Source: Barthelona sp. PCE (lineage: Eukaryota > Metamonada: BaSk clade). From it: a stretch of 64,000 nt of DNA. The position numbers were made by a program, and so were the translations under genes. Of this stretch, positions 8,701 through 17,335 are shown piece after piece. The notes under the pieces were generated by a model. It was not told the DNA's origin. It made no database searches and saw only the letters and a list, made by a program, of their open reading frames with translations. Position 1 is the first letter of the stretch, and every line of letters starts with the position of its first letter. The stretch is taken from NCBI GenBank assembly GCA_040285745.1, contig JAUFOR010000008.1:1178001-1242000 (forward strand), in the 5' to 3' direction.

Positions 8701-11622
8701 TTCCACGTTGCACGACATCTTACCGATCTCACTAGAGTTGAACATGATCACTGCGCTCTCGCTATGATTGGGTTTGATTTGGAGGAAGGAGTTCTCAAAT
8801 GATAGGCTTTTTGAAGCATGAGACAAACCACTGTCATCGTTCCGCACCGTGAGATATAGAAATGATTCAACCGTGCCCTCGTTCTGAATGATTAGCTGCT
8901 TGGAAACAGTACATTTCATGGGGACATTACCAAGATTAAGTGTTTTCTGCTGAAGAAAGAGAGATGTCTTGATTATTGAGCCAGTGAACTCCAGATGTAT
9001 GGACTGACTTAGTGTTAGATCATGTATTAGGGAGCTCATGGGGAAAACATTTGTATTCTTGCGATGTGCAATTGTGAATTCAGCCGAGGTTGGTTGATAG
9101 CTTTGTACCTTTATACTCTGCTTGAAGTCACCTGTTTGCTCAGATGCAGGGAACGCGATGATAAACATAGAAACTGTCGATTCAGGAAGAACCTTAAGGA
9201 TGGAGTGTTCGTTAAGCTCAATTAATAATCCGCTTTCTACCAACAAACTGAGTGCCAGCACCCTCAGCAGCTTGAAACTGAGTCTCTGCTTGACCGACAG
9301 CTTCTCAGGCGTGGGTAGGTCGAACATACGATGTATCAAAGTTTTAAAAAACTGTTTATGTACATCGCTGAGCCCTTCAAGGAAGGGCATAACTTGATCG
9401 ATAATGTGATCAGAAGCATTTTTATGATAGAAACTAAGGAGATACCCAGGCGTCTTGGGCATGTACTGATCCTCAAGGATGTTTATGATACGATCCGTAG
9501 GGACTGCCAGATCCAAGAAATCGACGATACGGGGCACAGAAATCCGCTGCTTCTTACGTTTGTAAGTAACAATCGAGTCGATCTGGGTCACCACTTCCAA
9601 AAGGGTCTTGATTTTTGGCTTGTGAACAAAAAGAGAATTAAAAGTAAAACAGCGCAATTCACCTGAGCTTTTGGTAAAATTCAAATATTGAACATTCTTT
9701 GATATATTGGCCAAATGGATTGGTTCAACTGACGGAAGCCCTAACCTTAGATCTCCAAAATCGTATTGCGTTTGCTTGTATTCTGCTTGACAAACTTCCA
9801 GAAGAGGTTGTGTTTGTAAGATGGGAGAGTCAAGAACCTCCCTAACACTATAAAACGCAAATGGAACGGAATCTTCATGTTCATACACATCTTGAAGTAT
9901 GAAAAGGGATAGTTCATTCATAGGATTGTTCTCATTCAGTAATTTCAGCTCAAAAACCTTAACTCCGTATTCAATAAGTGTAAACTCTAAACTAACTCGG
10001 ACAATAGCGTTCTTATCGATTGTGTATGATTCACTTTTAGATTTGATATTACTATGGGGGTTAATAATCCTGACTACTGTTCTGATATCAGACTTACTCT
10101 TAACATAAAAAGTGACAGTCTTCTTCTCGTCCTTACGCAAGCCGCTGATGTAAGCGTAACGCTTTGATCGGTATCCTCGATCGTTGAGACCTTCAATAGA
10201 AAAATTATTCTCACCATCATCCTTGAGCACTTTGTTGAACTTTGTAAATAAATGCTTGGCCAATTCACTGCTTCTCTTAAATATTTCAACGTCTGATGAT
10301 GGAAAAACAACGCGACTGATGCATACAGAAGCACGACAAGGTACGCTAATTGTTTTGACTGAGTTCAGGTTATTCTGCGTATCAACAGCCGAGTATGTCT
10401 CCAAATACTTGTGTAGGCTTGTATTTTTTGTGTTAGAATCATTCGAACTCACTTCTAAAAGCAGCTTAAAAGATTTCACGTGCATTCGGTGTGGGTGATC
10501 CTCAGATTTCTTAAGTAGAGGACAATATACCATGTTGAGTTGAATTGTGGAGTGTGGTTTCAGGTTTTGTAGTGATGTTTTGCTATTAAACTCAGTTGAA
10601 ATGTAGCATTCATTTGAGTTGATTGGGGACCCATCATTCTTGATCAGTTTAAACCGCACCTCCATGTTTCTGGATGTACTGTTGATGAGTTTAAACGCTT
10701 TAGATGTGAAATTTGGCTTAGAAAAAAAAGATTGAAGGAAAAGATTGTTAAAATGGAACTTTTCCAAAATTTTATCGTCTTCATCTGTCAGCAATAAATT
10801 AAGATTCTCTTGCAGATCAATGACACTAAATTGACAAGAATGACAACAAAATGCTGAATTTTTGCTTTTAAGAGTAAGTCGCAAATGGCTCTCACCAATA
10901 TGCGAACATTTGATACTCAATTGGATATGTTTGATCTCCATTGGGCTAAACTTGATGATGTCACTGCTAATGTCAATAGAATCATTGATAATAACGGAAG
11001 CAAAAATATTTTCACTTGTTTCAATCGTTAAAAAGTAACTCGAATCCAAAGGAATCATACTTCTGACGTCAATTTCATAGTCGAATGTTTGATTTTCATA
11101 AAAATTCCCCATATCTTTCTTGACCTCTGAAAAAGCCACCCTCGAACGATAAAAAACTCCACGCAATAAATATACAACATCATTGAAGAACAGACTAGCC
11201 TCAAATAATTGGCCAAGGTCTGGGAATCGTTGTGCTAAAGGGGTGTCTTCCTCTTCATCACTGGGAATATCCTCATCATCTTCCAGAAGTAGTTCTTTAT
11301 CAGATATATTGTTTTGGAGGTAAGGGATAAAGACAGAGACATAGGATGCTGCCCCAGGTTGGAGTGTAAGTTCATTAACCTTAAGGGATTGCAACAAAAT
11401 CATTGGAATATTGGTTGTTGTGTTGAGTGTTACATCTGTAACGAAGTAACATTTGTAGTCCTTATAACGCAAATTGATGCTTAAAAAGCTGCTTGTGAGA
11501 TTAGTTAGCAAAAACTTTAAGTGGAACACATGGGAAGCAAGACCCAGCCCTAAATCCACGAAATTGTTAGGTGTTTCGATGGGTTGAAAGTCCTGATTAA
11601 CTGCTATGACCTTCAAACTCAT
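5749..11622 (-). CDS. Giant Ig-like (ASH/PapD-like) repeat protein, TMEM131-like architecture
   Basis: This 1957-aa protein has repeated beta-rich modules. Their pattern (F/L-G then N-x-S/T strands, then a proline-glycine turn and a hydrophobic VSVFIP-type strand) matches ASPM-SPD2-Hydin or MSP-like immunoglobulin folds. Clear examples are near the N-terminus (VDLGLGL ... TLQPGAASYVSVFIP), at YDFGDLRLGLP, and at LNLGNVPMKC. Many N-x-S/T sequons suggest a lumenal or secreted protein, and TMEM131 is the best architectural analogue. Oddly, no C-terminal membrane helix is visible. A lysine/arginine-rich linker sits near residue 1240, and short acidic and serine-rich linkers occur elsewhere. The first ATG is 11622. 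The 14 codons before it encode a fine signal-peptide-like stretch but begin with TTG right after a stop, so the true start is uncertain. Confidence 0.7.
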   Translation of the reverse strand: MSLKVIAVNQDFQPIETPNNFVDLGLGLASHVFHLKFLLTNLTSSFLSINLRYKDYKCYFVTDVTLNTTTNIPMILLQSLKVNELTLQPGAASYVSVFIPYLQNNISDKELLLEDDEDIPSDEEEDTPLAQRFPDLGQLFEASLFFNDVVYLLRGVFYRSRVAFSEVKKDMGNFYENQTFDYEIDVRSMIPLDSSYFLTIETSENIFASVIINDSIDISSDIIKFSPMEIKHIQLSIKCSHIGESHLRLTLKSKNSAFCCHSCQFSVIDLQENLNLLLTDEDDKILEKFHFNNLFLQSFFSKPNFTSKAFKLINSTSRNMEVRFKLIKNDGSPINSNECYISTEFNSKTSLQNLKPHSTIQLNMVYCPLLKKSEDHPHRMHVKSFKLLLEVSSNDSNTKNTSLHKYLETYSAVDTQNNLNSVKTISVPCRASVCISRVVFPSSDVEIFKRSSELAKHLFTKFNKVLKDDGENNFSIEGLNDRGYRSKRYAYISGLRKDEKKTVTFYVKSKSDIRTVVRIINPHSNIKSKSESYTIDKNAIVRVSLEFTLIEYGVKVFELKLLNENNPMNELSLFILQDVYEHEDSVPFAFYSVREVLDSPILQTQPLLEVCQAEYKQTQYDFGDLRLGLPSVEPIHLANISKNVQYLNFTKSSGELRCFTFNSLFVHKPKIKTLLEVVTQIDSIVTYKRKKQRISVPRIVDFLDLAVPTDRIINILEDQYMPKTPGYLLSFYHKNASDHIIDQVMPFLEGLSDVHKQFFKTLIHRMFDLPTPEKLSVKQRLSFKLLRVLALSLLVESGLLIELNEHSILKVLPESTVSMFIIAFPASEQTGDFKQSIKVQSYQPTSAEFTIAHRKNTNVFPMSSLIHDLTLSQSIHLEFTGSIIKTSLFLQQKTLNLGNVPMKCTVSKQLIIQNEGTVESFLYLTVRNDDSGLSHASKSLSFENSFLQIKPNHSESAVIMFNSSEIGKMSCNVEILDMLNCENFLFKSLDKLIFSQENMLFDNKNKTFDLRAYYDHGRKLNNIELMVYSLVNFDSNSSDVFLKQFINTHNQEFDFDKYSVGFNVFSNIKKILVKIKAKVIKRDDLIIRPGVLDFTTSPLRMYSKEEFESEKLFYRLKNLDLNNDVDDMIAETLQFNMKPRTENIFLRSIKFKTILCNKSQVKYNIKLSLLQSVNQGESSWDSVTGTLMEDGFFYTFREKNEENEAVVDMNSETNRDGNFEQINRKVKIAIRKRTDELRTGKKLKGEKKIKKCKKRINAFVTERPRDIKNEVFLKSYTQAQSIKLNGWSGIELTLYLNVTIMLYEMCMRNDHDLIQRILTSNEDVVYDFCLRLNSNYSISYIPCTITFFREEIASSLGDIDTVEGFMKFLQDKFLLPENFDDDDDSISKSFSVRSSRRSSTTIKNTAMMLSPRHNSPGTVTTIDNTLPPFLTDLPLPSEQDFFSKPTTPIPAAIDLPFDHFTPSNFTKLYNAFISTIQKTREQNLFGDSVIFNEKEHSNISEWVSFKQVSRNDDLSAFIVSSHVNDNSSLIYALDCSLNTSASRDNSNIFRIRIQNISENVQNVFLHSVIKDLRFNNCNINSALDGLMKHERLEYLRELSILDASNFRIRIVNYFTERINPHWVQSLDSGVLTPGLVIEPQSSVDVLCQLVFDIHDMQRQDTTMMLASQSFWPLTTQIGKITRQYVKLIELNIDIVLRNAEDQHRFCHFPLKLRDSKYLVEHYPLTMKVSGYRHNYELVVHFVNNGTEMQTIEFKYQPWVKGDTSIDLKPEERKRIVFTIDSLFYNENHSIIEEFSMVDDFRMFTSLTNRFIRLNGDKNADSIQYRIKNSKISASIPVHLDYNLDRGFIIQRESSQYIPFEELAREEDDFVIKLRLSDSGTFKANLILCSDVDYCQYLNLHTRQCRVSEELVFLRPFEKLMFEIKSVGGADYSGFINITSHPSPYLPPCCETLIRVIV

Positions 11623-11671
11623 TAGAAAAGGATAGAATGCAATCAACAGTTGAAGAACCTTCAATACTTAT

Positions 11672-11773
11672 TTAAAACAGTTCATCAACGGATTTTATCA
11701 CTAATAATCCACAGACTAACGAGAATATAATGATTACGATATTGAAGTATTGGGATGATACAGAGGTTTTCAT
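11672..11773 (-). CDS. Possible 33-aa single-helix membrane micropeptide
   Basis: An ATG-initiated frame of 33 codons ends in TAA 49 bp before the giant gene's ATG, on the same strand. It encodes about ten polar residues, a hydrophobic helix at residues 11-26 (run of I, V, L, F), and a short tail ending KSVDELF. Size and topology resemble small ER membrane subunits such as OST4, and a similar short tail with VD is present in yeast OST4, but the similarity is too short to trust. It could equally be an upstream ORF of the giant gene or chance. Confidence 0.3.
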   Translation of the reverse strand: MKTSVSSQYFNIVIIIFSLVCGLLVIKSVDELF

Positions 11774-11914
11774 TGTGATTTTCAAGTACGTTTTAAGCCG
11801 GATTATAGTTTGTTCTATGTATAATAGAGTCCTATTCAAGGTAGAAAAACAGAAAATAAGTGTTTAACCGTTAAATTTCTTTATCAACATACATCAAGGA
11901 GTTTTTAAGCTTTA

Positions 11915-12526
11915 ATGGGGCGTAAAAAGCAGAATATTGTGAAAGAACCAGTACTTCCAACAGTTCCATCATGGTTTGGGTTTGAGAATGAAGATGATGA
12001 GAAAAAATATCTTTCCAAAAAGGATTTACAGGTGTTGTATTCAATCATGATAGCACAGGGGTTCGGGCCCGGTCTTACAGCAAAGACATGCAACTTTGTT
12101 GATTTCTTTTCTGGACCAACAGCAGCTTGTATGGTTGGTATTCATGCTCCAAAGAATTTAACTGTTTTATCCAAGGATGTGGAGGAGGTTCAGGCAATAT
12201 TAAAAAAAGGAAATGAATCTTCTGAAGAAAAAAGTGGAGAAATAGAGCATAGAATGGAATCTGTAGGAGAAGAGATAAAAGATGATGTTGTAGCACCATC
12301 ATTTGCAACATACATCGAGGTCCAGGAAGAAAAGACACCTAAATCAAGAAAATCAAAAAAAAAGAAGAAGAAAATTGGCAATGAGAAGTTTTTGAACGAG
12401 ACTGTTGTTGATGATGTACCCATTTTCTCTTTGACATCACCGGAAAAGGAAAGCACAAATAAGAAGAAGAGGAAACAACCTAAGGTTGAAGAAGATGTAC
12501 CGCTTCTGGTTGTGAAATCTAATTAA
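11915..12526 (+). CDS. Unknown lysine-rich protein
   Basis: This 203-aa protein has a compact N-terminal part (residues 15-95, with WFGFENEDDEKKYLSKKDLQ and a GFGPG turn) and a charged, disordered C-terminal half. That half carries two lysine clusters (near 146-153 and 186-190) that look like nuclear localisation signals. No family was recognised. The ATG is well defined and is preceded by a gap shared with the divergent giant gene. Its composition (acidic N-terminal helix region, basic tail) suggests a nuclear or nucleolar component, but this is only an inference. Confidence 0.65.
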   Translation: MGRKKQNIVKEPVLPTVPSWFGFENEDDEKKYLSKKDLQVLYSIMIAQGFGPGLTAKTCNFVDFFSGPTAACMVGIHAPKNLTVLSKDVEEVQAILKKGNESSEEKSGEIEHRMESVGEEIKDDVVAPSFATYIEVQEEKTPKSRKSKKKKKKIGNEKFLNETVVDDVPIFSLTSPEKESTNKKKRKQPKVEEDVPLLVVKSN

Positions 12527-12828
12527 GAGAAGAAGAAGTGCAACAGTTAATCAATCACCTTTATGTATGTAGTTTTATGGTTTCGCAAGCTTTGTTTGTT
12601 GAATGACGTTTTAAATAAAAGAGAAAGGATAAATGTAAACGCCGGTCAATGTAATGTAAGATTTTGTTTTATTTAGGTCAAATAAAGTGGAATTTATACA
12701 TTTTACGTGATGTTGAGTATCTTATTTATTAGATTGCAAAATAGTTTTGTTGGATAATCGATTTATCACCTTTTCACATACTTTGAGCTTTTTTATTCGA
12801 GGCCTTCGCACACTCATTCACTTGTTCG
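12527..12828. other. Intergenic gap, nothing recognised
   Basis: This 302-bp AT-rich stretch lies between two plus-strand genes. It ends in a TTTTTATTCGAGGCC...CACTCATTCACTTG leader before RPB10. No tRNA-like B box, conserved small ORF or repeat was seen. Confidence 0.6.
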
Positions 12829-13074
12829 ATGATTTTCCCAATTAGATGTTTTACATGTGGTAAGCTTATTGCAAATTTATTCATGGAATACGAAGCACTA
12901 CTTAAAAGTGGTGTAACTGAGAAAGAAGCCCTAGAGAGGCTAGGAATTGAACGTTTCTGTTGCAGACGTGTGTTTCTGACGTCAGTTGAACTCATTGATA
13001 GATTACTTCAGTACCATGTTGATACAGCAAGCAGCAATGATGATCCCCGCATGGAAATGGAACCCGTAGAGTAG
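12829..13074 (+). CDS. RPB10: DNA-directed RNA polymerases I, II and III subunit RPB10 (RPABC5)
   Basis: This is a small zinc-binding subunit shared by all three nuclear RNA polymerases, needed for assembly of the large-subunit platform. The protein opens MIFPIRCFTCGK, matching the invariant MI-x-P-x-RCFTCGK of the family (C7, C10). It carries the paired cysteines C44-C45 in RFCCRR that complete the zinc site. It is 81 aa, slightly longer than the usual ~67-71 because of a polar C-terminal tail (SSNDDPRMEMEPVE) absent from typical homologues. The start is unambiguous. Confidence 0.97.
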   Translation: MIFPIRCFTCGKLIANLFMEYEALLKSGVTEKEALERLGIERFCCRRVFLTSVELIDRLLQYHVDTASSNDDPRMEMEPVE

Positions 13075-13279
13075 AACACCATGAATTTTTATGGTAACAC
13101 ACACACACAAATACACAAAAAGAAATTCTTAATTAAATTGGTTTTTATTCTGAATCAGTACAATAAATTCACAAATAACGTTGATGTGATATCTTTGCAT
13201 GTAATAAAAGGTAAAATAATCGGAAATTGAAAATCAAAAACATACCAAAAAATCAAGTATCTTCTTCACAAGACTAAAA

Positions 13280-13897
13280 TCAAGTCTTTGTTGCTAATTC
13301 TACATACAACCAATCATTTAAAGACTTGTTATTCTGGCACAAATCATCGATATATCTACTACGGAGCTTATTAATAAATTCTTCGTTATCTATGTCATTG
13401 TTGAGTTTTGGATCAATCAATGTTGGATCATAACCAAGCACCTGGAAATCCATGTCATTTTGGAGAGCATCGGTCGCCCTTAATCTGGCTTCAACACTGG
13501 AAACAAGACCATTAATACAATTGAAGTTGTGAACTCCTTGTTGTTCCCTTTCTTTTTCATCTTCCTCAAGGGCTAGCTGTGCCATTTGAACAACTTCATT
13601 CATCGATTGCATGTCAACATTCTTATCATCTACAATGTCTTTTAGTTCTGTAAATAAATCATCGATTGAAGGAGGTTCTATTCTGTGACGTGTTGTTTTT
13701 TCCCTGAATTCTTCTAACTCGTTGAGATAATCAACCAAAACAGCATGGTTTCGTTGAATTTTTTTATCACGAAACTTTCTGTAGGTTCTTTGAATAGTTC
13801 GCGCCGCTTCGTTCATGTCGCTGACAAGAAACACGCTGTTGCGGCTTGTCATATTAAGCGTTTGTGTTTTTGAAATGGGTGTGAATAGACTTAACAT
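13280..13897 (-). CDS. IQ-motif protein, putative calmodulin/centrin binding
   Basis: This 205-aa protein has one IQ motif at about residues 31-47 (AARTIQRTYRKFRDKK; I35, Q36, R40). This is a short amphipathic basic helix that normally binds calmodulin or centrin without needing calcium. The remainder is acidic and helical with no other domain recognised. Single-IQ proteins of this size are common in flagellar and basal-body complexes, which is an inference only. Several in-frame ATGs occur (13897, and downstream ones before the IQ motif). I chose the longest, but the IQ motif begins soon after the third, so the start is uncertain. Confidence 0.75.
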   Translation of the reverse strand: MLSLFTPISKTQTLNMTSRNSVFLVSDMNEAARTIQRTYRKFRDKKIQRNHAVLVDYLNELEEFREKTTRHRIEPPSIDDLFTELKDIVDDKNVDMQSMNEVVQMAQLALEEDEKEREQQGVHNFNCINGLVSSVEARLRATDALQNDMDFQVLGYDPTLIDPKLNNDIDNEEFINKLRSRYIDDLCQNNKSLNDWLYVELATKT

Positions 13898-14184
13898 TTA
13901 TTATGAGTTAATTGCGATTGATATTTGATACTGTAACGCTATTGTTTGATATTGTCTCACTCTATATGATAATAAACTGTGGGAATTAATATAAATAGGA
14001 AGGCATAAAACGCAGGGCAGTTGTCCTTTTGTTTATACATATTAAATCTGCGGTACCATCACTTAAAGCATACAAAACATGGATTTAAGTGCAAAACATG
14101 AACATAGCGACAATAAATTGCATTTTTGTGGGAATACAATCTCTTACCTCTTTAGAACACTTTTATTTCACTAAATTTGATCAA

Positions 14185-15516
14185 ATGGTTTTCATAAAGA
14201 AGGCTCCAAAGACAGAAATGACTCGAACACAAGCTGTACGTGCACTTCAGATGAGTTTGTCCGATTTCCGTAAGCTTTGCATCTTAAAGGGTGTCTATCC
14301 ATGCCCTGCTCCAAAGGGAGAGGTCAAACACAGAACTTATTATTCCATTCGCGATATTAAATCAATAGGAACTGAACCCGTGCTTCGTAAGTTCCGTGAG
14401 ATCAAGGCTTCTGTCAAGAAGATCAACCGTGCCAAGAACCGTCAGGAAAAGCACTTGGAAGATTCATTACAGAATCAGAGACCCTACCTTGATTTAACAG
14501 GGATTCTCAAAGAGCGTTATCCTGATTTTTCGGACGCTCTCTACGACATGGACGATGCCCTCACCATGATCCATCTGTTTGCAACCCTCCCATCTAACAA
14601 AGAAATCCCTCGCCCACTCATTGAGCGCTGTCAAGCTATTGTCGGCAAGTGGAACAGTTATGTTACAGACCGCAAGTGCCTCAGGGCCGCATTTCTGTCC
14701 ATCAAGGGCATTTATGTCCAGACACAGGTCTTGGATGAAACAGTCACATATATTGTTCCATATTCTTTCTCTCAATCGATGGAGAAGGATGTTGATTACC
14801 GTGTGATGGTCTCCTTCGTAGAGCTGTACTGCGCCCTTATGGAATCAGTGCTTTTCAAGTTTTCTAATATGGCAGGTCAGAACGCTCTTAATGCTGAAGC
14901 AAACGAGAACATTGAAGAAACTGATATAGAGAATATTTTCAAGGATATGATCTTTTACCTGAACAGAGAAACACCCAGAACCCTTTTGAAATTGTTTATT
15001 GAGTGTTGTGGTGGTGTTGCAGAATGGGAAGAGCATGGTCGTGCCGTTGATGATCAGGAGATTACACATCACGTTGTTGATCGTAAAATTCGCAACCCAA
15101 TTGCTGGCCGAAGCTATCTCTTACCCCAATGGGTCGTTGACTGTGTCAATCAGAAAACAGTGCTTCCTTTGAACCAATACAGACCGGGAGAAACACTCCC
15201 CTACCACATGTCCCCCTTTGTGAAGGATGAAGACGTGGAGTTGTCTATGTTGGGTGAACGAGCTGAAGATATTGAGGAGGATATTGAAGCTGTTGATCGT
15301 AAGAGATCCGCAGGCGAACAGGAAGCCATGGTTGCAATGATGTCCAGGAAGAACAAGGCTATCTACCGTGAAATGATGCAAGAAGAAGAGAAGAAAAAGC
15401 AAAGAGTTGAGGCTATGCAAACTAGAAAGGAGTATCATGCTTCTCAGAGGAAACAGGAGGAAGGTGATGCTACAAATGACGGTGAGGAAATGCCTGTTCT
15501 TGAAGAAGACTTCTAA
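14185..15516 (+). CDS. PES1: Pescadillo (NOP7/PES1), 60S ribosome assembly factor
   Basis: This nucleolar protein of the PeBoW complex is needed for 27S pre-rRNA processing. The 443-aa protein has the N-terminal pescadillo domain (LSDFRKLCILKGVYPCPA near residue 25, then a lysine-rich helix) and a BRCT domain in the middle. The BRCT region contains an FYLNRETPR segment, a THHVVDR segment and the conserved YLLPQWVVDCVN, followed by LPYHMSPFV as in other pescadillos. A glutamate/lysine-rich coiled C-terminus follows. I use ATG 14185 because the family begins only a few residues before the TRTQAVRALQ segment. An ATG 96 bp upstream would add a stretch unlike any pescadillo. Confidence 0.95.
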   Translation: MVFIKKAPKTEMTRTQAVRALQMSLSDFRKLCILKGVYPCPAPKGEVKHRTYYSIRDIKSIGTEPVLRKFREIKASVKKINRAKNRQEKHLEDSLQNQRPYLDLTGILKERYPDFSDALYDMDDALTMIHLFATLPSNKEIPRPLIERCQAIVGKWNSYVTDRKCLRAAFLSIKGIYVQTQVLDETVTYIVPYSFSQSMEKDVDYRVMVSFVELYCALMESVLFKFSNMAGQNALNAEANENIEETDIENIFKDMIFYLNRETPRTLLKLFIECCGGVAEWEEHGRAVDDQEITHHVVDRKIRNPIAGRSYLLPQWVVDCVNQKTVLPLNQYRPGETLPYHMSPFVKDEDVELSMLGERAEDIEEDIEAVDRKRSAGEQEAMVAMMSRKNKAIYREMMQEEEKKKQRVEAMQTRKEYHASQRKQEEGDATNDGEEMPVLEEDF

Positions 15517-15563
15517 GTAAACGTAACACAATTTTTCCATTTTTTGCGGAATTGTATTTTACA

Positions 15564-17036
15564 ATGGATGAGATAAGGGACGATGATTTGATGGATTTTC
15601 TTGCATCACAAAAAGATTTAAACGTTTATGAGCTGGAAGATGGAAGTTTTGTCGTAGATACAGAGTTTTCAGAGCTGGATGACAGGCAAATAGTGACACC
15701 CATCACCCAAAACCCAGTGGAGATGAAGGAAGAGATTGAAGAAGGTCCATTCAGAGATGTTTTAGTGCTTTTGAAAACCAATCCTTCAGACATAAAACAG
15801 GTGCGAAATCGGGCAGAAAAGTGGATCTTGCGCCACGTGGATAGCGTTATGGATGCGCGATTCAAGTTGTGGCATGAAGAAGAAGTACGCAATATTGTTC
15901 AATCAGCCAGTGTAACAAAGGCTATTGCGCTTGCACTTAAAGACCCAATGGTCTCCACACCATTGTTTGAGTCGGAACAGTTGGCACCAATGAGTGATGT
16001 TGTTATCGATGAGTTCAAACGACATCTAGGTCTTGCAAAGCTAGCAGATCAGTCATGCTATGAGTTTTTGATGAACCTAGAGCAGAGCTTGAATAAGAAC
16101 AATGCAAAGGAAAACATTTACTATGAATACCTCCATTTCTTTTATCTTTTTCTTAATAATTCGTATGATAGACACAAGATGGTCTTTTATGTTTCGTGTA
16201 GGCAAGCTTTACTTAAATTTTTAGATAAAACTGTTAATGGAGCAGATTTTCAGAAACTTTCACATCGATTAACCCTTCGTCAACAAAAAGCTTTTTTAAA
16301 AAGGGTATTTAAACGCAGGCCAGATATCCAAAACAGTATTGCGACATCATCATTTGCATATACTGGTATTGAATTGTTAAGTCAAGCAATGCTTTTGTAT
16401 GCTAATAATCAACCAGATACACTAGAGAAGACATCCGAGGCGCTGAAGTATGACACGCCACAGGTGTACACATCCCCAAAGGATTATGAAAATTCAAAGA
16501 GCGGATTTAAGAGTAGTCAGAGTTTTGCTTCACGCTTGCACAGAGCAGTGATAGATAAGAGGTCTCCACAGGAAGATGTCGTTTCAAAGGATGTAAGTAC
16601 GGTTAAAACGGTTGATCCACCCCGGTCATCGTTATACACAGTACAAACAGGTGAATTTTCACCGAAAAAGGATGTTACTGATATTACAGTGGATACAGAG
16701 AGTGTGATAGAGAGCGATACCGAATCAGAGGGAGAAAGTATTGTTCAAAAATTGCATAAAAGAGTCGTCGAATTGGCTTATGAGTATGCAAATGTTATTC
16801 TACAGAGTGTTACTGTACCAGAAGCTTTATACGATCAACTTCTAAGCGTTTTTTCACACATGATTATGAGATCTACAGAAAATGCACTACAGAAGCTTGT
16901 TAGACATTTTTCTATTAGTATTTTAAACAGTAAGTCTGTTAATGAACTTGCCTTCACATTAATATCATCCCATGAGGTGAGGATGTATGTTGAGACAAGG
17001 GCGGCTCTTTTGATTGCTTTGAGCGTTGAAGATTGA
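15564..17036 (+). CDS. Unknown mostly helical protein
   Basis: This 490-aa protein starts 47 bp after the Pescadillo stop on the same strand. The first 300 residues are predicted all-helical with regular leucine/phenylalanine spacing (for example EYLHFFYLFLNNSYD, LTLRQQKAFLKRVFKRR). A polar low-complexity linker runs from about 310 to 390, and a C-terminal helical bundle follows. No family was recognised. A helical N-terminus plus a linker plus a helical C-terminus could suit a scaffold or vesicle-tether component. ATG 15564 is the first in-frame ATG. Confidence 0.7.
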   Translation: MDEIRDDDLMDFLASQKDLNVYELEDGSFVVDTEFSELDDRQIVTPITQNPVEMKEEIEEGPFRDVLVLLKTNPSDIKQVRNRAEKWILRHVDSVMDARFKLWHEEEVRNIVQSASVTKAIALALKDPMVSTPLFESEQLAPMSDVVIDEFKRHLGLAKLADQSCYEFLMNLEQSLNKNNAKENIYYEYLHFFYLFLNNSYDRHKMVFYVSCRQALLKFLDKTVNGADFQKLSHRLTLRQQKAFLKRVFKRRPDIQNSIATSSFAYTGIELLSQAMLLYANNQPDTLEKTSEALKYDTPQVYTSPKDYENSKSGFKSSQSFASRLHRAVIDKRSPQEDVVSKDVSTVKTVDPPRSSLYTVQTGEFSPKKDVTDITVDTESVIESDTESEGESIVQKLHKRVVELAYEYANVILQSVTVPEALYDQLLSVFSHMIMRSTENALQKLVRHFSISILNSKSVNELAFTLISSHEVRMYVETRAALLIALSVED

Positions 17037-17335
17037 GAATAATGGTCTTTGAAAAAAACTGGCTTTTTCTTTATTGTTTTAAAAGATGCTTCTACATATG
17101 AGCAATAGCGCTGGGTGTGGCCGATAAACTGTCTTATTTTCAAAGAATTGTAGGTCAATAAGAAATTGTATAAATAGAAATTTTCCCAGCATAAACAATT
17201 ATCCATCACATACACGTTTTTTATTGTTAGTAAACTGCTACCACTCATCATATGTGGTAATAAAACGAATATTTCAGTGCAACAAAAAACATTGCTGCAG
17301 CTTGGTATTTTTTCACTCCTTTCCTTGATTAGAAA

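Noticed and set aside
14089-14184. Upstream ATG of the Pescadillo frame
   Set aside because: The 32 extra residues do not resemble any Pescadillo N-terminus.
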